Both the position numbers and the translations under genes were made by a program. A stretch of 46,393 bases of DNA from Treponema sp. (GTDB taxonomy: Bacteria; Spirochaetota; Spirochaetia; Treponematales; Breznakiellaceae): contig WQUW01000006.1 of assembly GCA_009781915.1 (NCBI GenBank), positions 1 to 46,393 of the forward strand, read 5' to 3'. The notes beneath the pieces were generated by a model, which was not told the DNA's origin, did no database searches, and worked only from the letters and a program-made list of their open reading frames with translations. Of the stretch, positions 40,383 through 46,393 are shown piece by piece. Every line of letters starts with the position of its first letter. The stretch's first letter is position 1.

Positions 40383-41710
40383 CAGCCGCGAACTCCGGAC
40401 AAAAAGTGTATTCCTTCCCGAGGGGCGGCATCTCTTTCACAGACCCGTGGGCCCCGCCGCGGGATTCCTGCGTTACCGCGTTCCTCCCTTCCCTGTCGAT
40501 AATCCCCCTCGTTCAACATTCCGGGGAGCGTTCCTACCCCGTTGTCCAAGTCGGCGAGACGGTGAAGGAAGGAATGTTGATAGGCCGGGGCCGGGGGGCG
40601 GGATCGGCGAACATTCACGCCACCGTTCCCGGACGGATTATCCGCATGGTCTCGTACCGGAATACCGCCGGGCAGGTTCAGGACGGCTTCGCCATACGGA
40701 TGGAGGGGGGCTTTGAAAAGCTGGGAAAACGGGGGGAGGTCTTCCCGTGGGAAGGGATGCTTCCCTACGACATCCAGCGCGCCATCGCCGAGTCGGGCGT
40801 TGTAGAGATGGAAGGCTCAGGCAGGCCCGTATCGGACATCATTTCTTCCCTCCGCTCGGCCCCGCAGCCTGTAACGCTGGTGGCCCGCTGCGTGTTTGAC
40901 GACCCTTGGCTTGCCGCCGATTACGTCCTTTGCCGACAGCGGGCTGTGGCGGTAGCCGAAGGGGCCGCCATTACCGCCCGTACCTGCCGGGCCAGCCGGA
41001 TCGTCTACGTTGTCTCCCACAAAGAAAAAGAATTGGGGCAGAGCCTACAGGACGCCGGGAGAAAGTGGGGGATTCCCTCGACCATAGTTCTGTCCGGCTC
41101 CCGCTACCCCCAGCGCAACCGGCGGGAACTGGAGCTGGTTCTTGGCGAGTACGGCAAAAAAGAGGGCGTGGAACTCGGTTCCCTGCTTATCTTGGGGCCC
41201 GCCACGCTTGCCGCCGTTTTCGATGCCGTAAAGTTGAAAAAACCCATACTGGAACGCTATGTCGCCGTGGGAGGGTCGGCGGTACAGCGGCCCCAAGTTA
41301 TGAAAGTCAGAATAGGAACCCGTGTCGGAGAGCTGTTTGCCGAATGCGGCGGCTTTCGCGGGCCTCCGCACAGGATAGCCTGCGGGTCGCCCTTGCGGGG
41401 AAGGCAGATTGTGGACTTGGACGAGCCGGTCGTGAAAACCACCTTCGCCGTGTTCGCCCTTCTGCGGGATTTCCGCCGGGAAAGCCGGAATAACTGCATC
41501 GGCTGCGGCGAATGTAGAACCGTCTGCCCCGTGGGTCTTGACCCGGAGGAGTTTTACAAGGAAATTATTGCCGGGACAGGCCCCGCCTTCGCCGCGAGGG
41601 ACGCGGGCAAGCCGGTAGAATGCCACGGGTGTTGTTGCTGCGAAGTCGTCTGCCCTTCACGCCTGCCCCTTAGCGCCACCATAGCGGCCTTCGCCGCGGG
41701 GGGGAAGTGA
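40379..41710 (+). CDS. rnfC: RnfC-like Fe-S protein lacking the flavin/NADH loop
   Basis: A protein of about 443 residues; TTG 40379 is preferred (GGGGGAGG eight bases upstream, TTGA overlap), while ATG 40322 would add 19 residues. RnfC landmarks are present: an N-terminal barrel-sandwich domain (IPLVQHSGER..PVVQVGETVKEG), FDAVKLKKPILERYVAVGG, and two [4Fe-4S] motifs (CIGCGECRTVCP and CHGCCCCEVVCP). Where canonical RnfC has GMGGAGFPTHVKL this has EMEGSGRPVSDII, and NGAECEPYLTADY becomes RCVFDDPWLAADY. The flavin/NADH-binding glycine-rich loop therefore seems lost while the ferredoxin part stays. It is probably membrane-associated and cytoplasmic. Confidence 0.87.
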   Translation: MTAANSGQKVYSFPRGGISFTDPWAPPRDSCVTAFLPSLSIIPLVQHSGERSYPVVQVGETVKEGMLIGRGRGAGSANIHATVPGRIIRMVSYRNTAGQVQDGFAIRMEGGFEKLGKRGEVFPWEGMLPYDIQRAIAESGVVEMEGSGRPVSDIISSLRSAPQPVTLVARCVFDDPWLAADYVLCRQRAVAVAEGAAITARTCRASRIVYVVSHKEKELGQSLQDAGRKWGIPSTIVLSGSRYPQRNRRELELVLGEYGKKEGVELGSLLILGPATLAAVFDAVKLKKPILERYVAVGGSAVQRPQVMKVRIGTRVGELFAECGGFRGPPHRIACGSPLRGRQIVDLDEPVVKTTFAVFALLRDFRRESRNNCIGCGECRTVCPVGLDPEEFYKEIIAGTGPAFAARDAGKPVECHGCCCCEVVCPSRLPLSATIAAFAAGGK

Positions 41711-42657
41711 TGCCCGCCAAGAAAGTTCAGGCAGTGCTTGAAAGAGGCCGGTTTCATGAACCGCAGACAAGCCTTGCCCGGCGGCCCGCGGCGGCCCGTA
41801 TGTGGATTGTAAGCCTGTGCGCGTTTTTGGTCGTGATCCAGTCATCGCTCGGCGATTCTTTTTCGTCCCTTCTGGTGGCGGTGTGCGCCGTAGCCGCCGC
41901 AGTCTTGACCGAGGCCCTGCTTCTTAACGGGGACAAAAGGGCACAGTCCCTGAAAGACGGCAGCGCCGTGGCTTGTGCGCTGATTCTCGTCATCCTTCTG
42001 CCCAACCAGATTTCGCCGCTTTACGCCGCCGCGGGGGCCGCCTTCGCGATGGCGGTAGTAAAGCACAGCTTTGGCGGCCTTGGCTCCAACTGGCTTAACC
42101 CCGCCGCCGGAGGCTGGCTTTTTGTCCGGTTTTCATGGCCCGCCTCTTTTCAGGCGGCGCTCGATGGATCGCACCTTGCGCCCCTCGCGCGCTTTGCCGG
42201 GGATTCCGGCTACGGCTACATGGACATACTCGCGTCCCCCTTCCCCGGCATAATCGCCGACCGGGGAGTTCTGGCCCTGCTGGCCGCAGCCGTAATCATT
42301 ACGGCGCTGCGGATAAACCGCGTCTGGATTCCGCTGGTGTATGTGGCTGTTTTTAGCCTTCTTGTACGCCTGGCCGGGGACGCGCCCCACGGGTGGGGAG
42401 GCGAGAGCGTCCTTTTCGCCCTAGGCTCCGGGGGAACCCTCGCGGCGGCGTTTTTCCTCGTCTGCGATCCGGCTACCGGAGCTAAATCCGCCTGCGGCGG
42501 CGCGCTCTTGGCGGCGCTGGCGGCATCGCTCGCCGTTCTTTTCCGCTTCTACGGCGGCGAGCCTTACGGGGCGTTTTTCGCCGTGGTTTTCGCCAACGCC
42601 CTGTTCCCGCTGGTGCGGGTTTTCGAGCGCTTAAAGCTTTACAAGAGGTATTCATGA
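41710..42657 (+). CDS. rnfD: RnfD-like membrane protein lacking the flavinylation Thr
   Basis: A 315-residue protein with about nine or ten helices, coupled to rnfC by TGATG. Conserved RnfD parts are DGSAVACALILVILLP, KHSFGGLGSNWLNPAAGGWLF and FANALFPLVRVFER. The segment where RnfD carries covalent FMN on a Thr (S/T-GAT) reads ALDGSHLAPLA, with no Thr. It would be a transmembrane subunit of an Rnf-type complex, but apparently without its covalent flavin. Confidence 0.85.
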   Translation: MPAKKVQAVLERGRFHEPQTSLARRPAAARMWIVSLCAFLVVIQSSLGDSFSSLLVAVCAVAAAVLTEALLLNGDKRAQSLKDGSAVACALILVILLPNQISPLYAAAGAAFAMAVVKHSFGGLGSNWLNPAAGGWLFVRFSWPASFQAALDGSHLAPLARFAGDSGYGYMDILASPFPGIIADRGVLALLAAAVIITALRINRVWIPLVYVAVFSLLVRLAGDAPHGWGGESVLFALGSGGTLAAAFFLVCDPATGAKSACGGALLAALAASLAVLFRFYGGEPYGAFFAVVFANALFPLVRVFERLKLYKRYS

Positions 42658-43097
42658 ACAGCGAAGATACGGCCCGGCTAAAGGACAGGGCGGCCCTTGC
42701 CGGATGGATAGCGGCCCTTGTCCTTACAGCGGCCATCGCGTGGTTTTTTACGCAACCGCTCAGGGACTACGCCCTTTTCAACGTGGTCAATCAAGCCCTC
42801 CAGCAGTCCGGGGATTCCCGCAGGCTGGACGCGCCCGTGCCTTCCGGCGCGCTTTCTCCGGGCGTGTCAAGGATTGGGTTTTGGTATACCATGACCGGTA
42901 TGCCCGCGGGAACCAGAGTGTTTGTGTTCGCGTTCATCGCCGGAGGAACCTTCTTCCCCTGCGCCGCCGTTGTGTCGCCGGAAGGAACGGTAGAAGAGTT
43001 TATCCCCCTTAACAGCCACGCCCGCAGGATGCTTGCCCAGACCGCTCCCGAAATCGTAAGGCTCTACGCCCGGCGCATCGTGGGGGCCGGGCCATGA
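42654..43097 (+). CDS. rnfG: Short RnfG-like protein without FMN site
   Basis: A 147-residue protein with one N-terminal helix (about 15-33) and an extracytoplasmic domain. Position between rnfD and rnfE, the ATGA overlaps and topology identify it as the RnfG equivalent. It is shorter than usual RnfG (about 190-210) and has no D-x-x-S/T-GAT flavinylation motif. The C-terminus reads FIPLNSHARRMLAQTAPEIVRLY instead. The assignment rests mainly on synteny. Confidence 0.65.
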   Translation: MNSEDTARLKDRAALAGWIAALVLTAAIAWFFTQPLRDYALFNVVNQALQQSGDSRRLDAPVPSGALSPGVSRIGFWYTMTGMPAGTRVFVFAFIAGGTFFPCAAVVSPEGTVEEFIPLNSHARRMLAQTAPEIVRLYARRIVGAGP

Positions 43098-43744
43098 AGC
43101 GCCGCTTTGCCTCTCATGTGTTTTGGGGCGCTCATTCGCCCCTTTCAACGCTTTCCGGCGCGGCCCTTGTCATTATGGCATCGTCCCGGCTTTCCTTCGC
43201 CCTGATCTGCGCGGCGGCGCTGTTGTGGGTCTTTGGGCTTACCTCGCTCGTGTTTTCCTCGGCGAAGGCGCTCTTGCCCGTCCGGGGAAAACAGGTGGTA
43301 CTTCTTTTCCTGTCCGCCTTTTTTTGCGGCATATTTATCCTGTTAGCCGGCATCTTCAGCCCCCTGTTAATTCTGGGGACGGGCTTTTTCCTTGTCCTCG
43401 TTCCCCCCTACTGTCTGGGCTCCGGTTTTTTTGAAAACTCATTCCCCGTGCCGCCGCCTGAGGTTTTTTCCAGAGCCCTGCTCGAAGCCGCCGCCCTTTC
43501 CGGCGTTATCATCGCCGCCGCCCTTATCCGCGAGCCTTTGGGCATGGGAACCCTCTCGTTCCCGGCGGGCGTCCACGGATCGGTGGAGATTTTTGACATT
43601 AACCGGGACGGCGGGTTTGCCCCAATCCGGTTTCTTTCGGCGTCCGCCGGAGGGCTCGTTCTGCTTGGGTACGCCGCCGCCCTGTTTGACCATGTACGGC
43701 GGCGTGGCGGCAATGCCCCGCGCGAAGAGGAGGAAGGTCTATGA
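43094..43744 (+). CDS. rnfE: RnfE-like membrane protein missing the first conserved Cys
   Basis: A 216-residue protein with six helices, ATGA-coupled on both sides. LIREPLGMGTLSFP matches the REILGNGTL-type segment of RnfE. Aligning the N-terminal LLGLCP-type motif by eye gives LSGAALVIMASS, so the membrane cysteine is Ala. The second cysteine region (TNCIIxGR in RnfE) reads PPYCLGSGF and keeps a Cys. A charged tail ends in EEEEGL. Confidence 0.82.
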   Translation: MKRRFASHVFWGAHSPLSTLSGAALVIMASSRLSFALICAAALLWVFGLTSLVFSSAKALLPVRGKQVVLLFLSAFFCGIFILLAGIFSPLLILGTGFFLVLVPPYCLGSGFFENSFPVPPPEVFSRALLEAAALSGVIIAAALIREPLGMGTLSFPAGVHGSVEIFDINRDGGFAPIRFLSASAGGLVLLGYAAALFDHVRRRGGNAPREEEEGL

Positions 43745-44337
43745 TGTACTTGGCGGCGCTAGCGGTGTTTTCCGGCCTTTCCCTTAACCTCCTGTTATCG
43801 TTTGCCCTTGGCATTTCCGGCAAGGCCGCCTTTGGGGATACGTCCAGCCGCCCGCTTCCCCTCCTTCAGCTTGGCCTGTTGTTTGTCTCCGTCCTGTTCC
43901 TCTGGATGTTCTTTTCCGCCCTGCTGCCCCCGTTCTGGAGGGGATTTTCGGTGTACTTCCTGTTCTTCCCCGTGTCGGCGCTGGCATGTATGGGCCTTGA
44001 ATCCCTCGCCGCGCGGGCGCTTCCCAAAACCACAGGCGGCAGGGAAAAGGTGTTCTCCGCCTTTACCGCCTATGACGGCCTTGTCCCCGCGTCGCTCGTG
44101 CTTACCTTTACCCTTGCCGGAACCTTCGCCGGAGCCGTGATTCTTTCGCTCTTTTTCGCCTTGGGAAACCTCGCAGCGACCCTTGTCCTTAACGAGATAC
44201 GCCGCAAATCCACGCTGGAACGCCTGCCCCGGTGCCTGCGGGGAAGTCCGCTCGTTCTTATCTCGATGGGGCTGTTGTCCCTTGTTTCCGTCTCCGTGGC
44301 CGGAATATGCTTTAGAATACTGGAAGCGCTGCGATGA
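43741..44337 (+). CDS. rnfA: RnfA-like membrane protein missing the first conserved Cys
   Basis: A 198-residue protein with six helices, homologous to RnfE. The C-terminus CLRGSPLVLISMGLLSLVSVSVAG fits the RnfA pattern (FxG.PI.LI.AGL..L.F.G). The N-terminal NNFVL..FLGLCPF motif reads LNLLLSFALGISGKAAFG, so the cluster cysteine is Ser. The second site is ALACMGLES with its Cys kept. The start is the ATG overlapping the rnfE stop; a second ATG follows immediately. Confidence 0.82.
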   Translation: MMYLAALAVFSGLSLNLLLSFALGISGKAAFGDTSSRPLPLLQLGLLFVSVLFLWMFFSALLPPFWRGFSVYFLFFPVSALACMGLESLAARALPKTTGGREKVFSAFTAYDGLVPASLVLTFTLAGTFAGAVILSLFFALGNLAATLVLNEIRRKSTLERLPRCLRGSPLVLISMGLLSLVSVSVAGICFRILEALR

Positions 44338-46220
44338 GCGTGAAACTGAGCCTAATGCTGGGAGCCGGCGGGCATCTTCCCTGCGGCGCGGGAGAGGCCG
44401 AATTCGAGGCCTTCTACGACAGGGAAATGAAGCCCCTTGTCCGGGCCCTTGACGCCTTTCCCTCGATCACGATGGTTTTTTACTACTCCGGGGTGATCCT
44501 TCACTGGATTGAACGCCGCCACCCTGAGTTCTTTATGCTTTTCGAAGACCTCCTTTCCCGCAAGCAGGCGGAGTTCCTTGGGGGCGGCTTTTACCACCCG
44601 CCGCTGCCGCTATTGCCGCAGGCGGATAAAATCGGGCAGATAGAGATGCTGACCACCTACCTTAGAAAGCACTTTGGCAGGCGGCCCCAAGGCTGCTGGC
44701 TCCATGCGTGGGAGCAGAGCCTTGTCGGCCCCCTTAACTCCTGCGGGATGAATTACACCTTCCTTGACGACCGCCAGTTTCAGGCGGCGGGGGCAAAGCC
44801 CAATCAGGCGGGCTTGTTCTTTCCCCGCGTTACCGAGGATCAGGGTAAACTTATCACGGTTTTTCCCGTGGCTAGGGCGCTGGGCCGGCAATTGCGCGAT
44901 GGAAGCGCCTCTCGCGTATTGGGGGAAGTGTTGAAAAAGCTTCCCGACGGCGAATGGCCGGTTCTCGTTTGCCCGTTTGGGGCGGAGGCCGGGGACGCTG
45001 GAACCGGGGAGTTTTCCCACGAGCGTTTTCTGGAAGAACTCCTTGGAGCCGACCCCCGGATAGAGTGTACTACCCCGGCGCGGGCCTTCAAAAACCTTAA
45101 ACACCTTGAAAGGGTGTATTTTCCCGGCGCGGGGGCCTTTCCCGGTTCCGGCGATGAAATCCCCCCCCGGCAGTTTCTTGTCGAATATCCGGAGGCGGGC
45201 GGCATTTACGCCAAGATGGTGCACGTTCACACGCTTATCAACAACCAGCTTCGGGGGGACAAGACCCGCAAGCGCACCGCTATGGAAGAACTTTGGAAGG
45301 CGCAAGATTCGTCCGTGTTCCGTTTGGGCGGCGCTTTTTCGCCGGGGCTTCTTCATTCGCCGGTACGCAAGGCCGCCTACCGCTCGCTGTTGGAAGCGGA
45401 AAACATCATCCGGGAAAAGGGGAAGTTTACCCCGTCCCTTTCCGTGTTTGATTTTGATCTTGACGGAGAGGGGGAGTACATCTTTCAGGACGAAAAACTG
45501 AACTGCTGCGTAAAATCCCGCGGGGCGGGCGTTTTTGAGCTGGATTACCTTCCGGCGGCGTGGAATTACCTTGACACCTTCTCGCCGCCTGCCGAACCGG
45601 GGGCAAGGGGCGAGCGGCGGCGGGCGTTTGTTGACTGGCTTGCCCCGCCAAAGACGCCTGCTGGCAGTCTAGGCCCCCACGGGATTCCCGGCGGGCGCTT
45701 TTGCGGCGGCGAGGAATACGAGCCGTTCCAGACAGACAGGCCGCGTTGCCGCCAGAGTTTCAGGCTTCCCCCAAGGCCCGGTCTTCCCTTTGGCGAAATT
45801 GAGATTGAAAAGACATGGCAGTTAAAGAAGAACGCCCTTGCCTTGGAGTACGTCCTAAAAAACTCATCTTCAAGCGGAGTGAGTTTCGTGTTCTGCCCGC
45901 AAATCGACCTGTCCTTCCCCGGCGAGGGCGAGGGGTTCCTTAGGGTTCTGGCCCAAAGGGAGGGAAAAAAGGAAGGGCTTGTTTTTGACAACGCCATAAC
46001 CGCCGGGAATATCCGGGCGCTTGAGTTTCAGGACATAAAAAACGAAACGCTTGTGGCGCTGGAAGCGAGTCAGACTTTTGACGCTAGCCTTTTCCATGTC
46101 CGCGCGGAGTTTTGCGGACGAAGCGAGTACCAGTCCACCTGCGTCATGCCGGTTTTCCCCATCTCTCTGGATGGGGGGGCGGCCCGCCGGATAGCCTTCT
46201 GGTTGCGGATTAATTCTTAA
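44334..46220 (+). CDS. GH57-like protein with altered catalytic motifs
   Basis: A 628-residue protein coupled to rnfA by ATGA. Its order of segments matches GH57 amylase / 4-alpha-glucanotransferase proteins: a beta/alpha barrel (about 1-280), then DUF1925- and DUF1926-like regions (about 290-370 and 385-625). The expected motifs are changed: HNHQP reads GGHLP, GGPFYEP reads GGGFYHPPLP, the nucleophile motif WLAERVWEP reads WLHAWEQSL with no aligned Glu, and the general-acid DGEKFG region reads PFGAEAGDA. It may be non-catalytic, or a divergent enzyme using other residues. No signal peptide is seen, so it is probably cytoplasmic. Its link to an Rnf-like complex is unexplained. Confidence 0.8.
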   Translation: MSVKLSLMLGAGGHLPCGAGEAEFEAFYDREMKPLVRALDAFPSITMVFYYSGVILHWIERRHPEFFMLFEDLLSRKQAEFLGGGFYHPPLPLLPQADKIGQIEMLTTYLRKHFGRRPQGCWLHAWEQSLVGPLNSCGMNYTFLDDRQFQAAGAKPNQAGLFFPRVTEDQGKLITVFPVARALGRQLRDGSASRVLGEVLKKLPDGEWPVLVCPFGAEAGDAGTGEFSHERFLEELLGADPRIECTTPARAFKNLKHLERVYFPGAGAFPGSGDEIPPRQFLVEYPEAGGIYAKMVHVHTLINNQLRGDKTRKRTAMEELWKAQDSSVFRLGGAFSPGLLHSPVRKAAYRSLLEAENIIREKGKFTPSLSVFDFDLDGEGEYIFQDEKLNCCVKSRGAGVFELDYLPAAWNYLDTFSPPAEPGARGERRRAFVDWLAPPKTPAGSLGPHGIPGGRFCGGEEYEPFQTDRPRCRQSFRLPPRPGLPFGEIEIEKTWQLKKNALALEYVLKNSSSSGVSFVFCPQIDLSFPGEGEGFLRVLAQREGKKEGLVFDNAITAGNIRALEFQDIKNETLVALEASQTFDASLFHVRAEFCGRSEYQSTCVMPVFPISLDGGAARRIAFWLRINS

Positions 46221-46222
46221 GT

Positions 46223-46267
46223 CCCCCATCCGCGCGTGAGCCTCTGGCCTAATCCCCGGCGGGGGGG
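46223..46267. repeat. Palindromic repeat element, copy C
   Basis: CCCCCATCCGCGCGTGAGCC...AATCCCCGGCGGGGGG resembles the arms at 3366/3487. It shares the core cgcgcgtgagcctctggccta with 38372-38392 in inverted orientation. It lies right after the GH57-like gene and may act as its transcription end. Confidence 0.65.
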
Positions 46268-46272
46268 CGGCA

Positions 46273-46301
46273 TTGTATTTTTACCAAACCAGTGATACAT
46301 T
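46273..46301 (+). promoter_or_regulatory. Promoter of the NifU-domain gene
   Basis: TTGTAT (46273-46278), a 17-base spacer and TACATT (46296-46301) preceded by TGA (extended -10) lie just upstream of an AAAGGAG ribosome-binding site. Confidence 0.5.
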
Positions 46302-46317
46302 ACCAAAGGAGATAAAT

Positions 46318-46393
46318 ATGCTGGAAGAACAAGTCAAGGCGCGCCTTCAGGATGTACGCCCCAACCTTCAGGCCGATGGCGGGGATGTGGAAT
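46318..46393 (+). CDS. NifU C-terminal-domain protein, 3'-partial
   Basis: The gene starts at ATG 46318 with AAAGGAG upstream and runs off the window. The 25 visible residues (MLEEQVKARLQDVRPNLQADGGDVE) match the N-terminal helix and ADGGDVE motif of NifU_C/NfuA-type Fe-S carrier proteins. The CxxC cluster site would lie beyond the end. Confidence 0.8.
   Translation, partial: MLEEQVKARLQDVRPNLQADGGDVE

Noticed and set aside
1-46393. tRNA or rRNA genes
   Set aside because: No cloverleaf-like sequence with a GTTCRA loop or conserved rRNA segment was found on reading both strands.

Overview
The window looks like a chromosomal segment of a fermentative spirochaete, most likely a Treponema-type organism of the insect-gut or rumen group. 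This is inference from gene content, since no rRNA or other taxonomic marker is present. The clues are an obg/nadD/LCP/rsfS operon, SpoVG, an acidic Asp/Glu-rich protein, an LPP20-like lipoprotein, Ig-like plus RCC1 repeat proteins, an NAD-linked [FeFe] hydrogenase and a divergent Rnf-like operon. Base composition is moderately GC-rich, with a visibly AT-richer patch around the ORF6N gene (about 9.9-10.5 kb).

Layout. 1-3.1 kb: a 5'-truncated, twice-frameshifted repeat protein (Ig-like domains then eight RCC1 repeats). 3.1-3.6 kb: a non-coding stretch packed with hairpins, including a ~65-bp inverted repeat. 3.6-9.9 kb: a multimeric hydrogenase operon (NuoE-like subunit, orphan HATPase protein, HndB-like ferredoxin, NuoF-like subunit, [FeFe] hydrogenase) followed by phosphofructokinase. 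9.9-10.5 kb: a lone ORF6N gene. 10.6-18.3 kb: a glycerol/dihydroxyacetone unit on the minus strand (gldA, dhaKL, alkaline phosphatase-like lipoprotein, membrane alpha/beta hydrolase) with a divergent PocR-AraC regulator. 18.3-24.6 kb: FtsB-like protein, glgC, two lipoproteins, a nucleotidyltransferase, ogt, a NimA-like flavoprotein, a small toxin-antitoxin-like pair and a DUF368 transporter. 24.8-28.8 kb: an Mrp/Mbh-type Na+/H+ antiporter operon. 28.8-31.5 kb: RidA, a D-amino-acid PLP enzyme and a double-rhodanese lipoprotein. 31.6-36.4 kb: rplU-prp-rpmA-obgE-nadD/yqeK-LCP-rsfS. 36.5-38.9 kb: acidic protein, ispE, spoVG, a divergent PAP2 protein. 38.9-46.2 kb: an overlapping operon of an unknown membrane protein, RnfC-D-G-E-A-like proteins and a GH57-like protein. 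The window ends inside a NifU C-terminal-domain gene.

The genes suggest glycolytic and glycerol carbon feeding an NAD(H)/ferredoxin hydrogenase, with ion gradients handled by an Mrp antiporter. The most unusual locus is the Rnf-like operon. Its proteins are recognisable Rnf subunits over most of their length, but RnfB is absent, the RnfC glycine-rich flavin/NADH loop is gone, RnfD and RnfG lack the flavinylation motif, and RnfA and RnfE have each lost the first of their two conserved membrane cysteines. It is translationally coupled to a GH57-family protein whose catalytic motifs are also altered. This may be a repurposed Rnf-derived membrane complex. Motif alignments were done by eye; all functional statements are homology-based inference.
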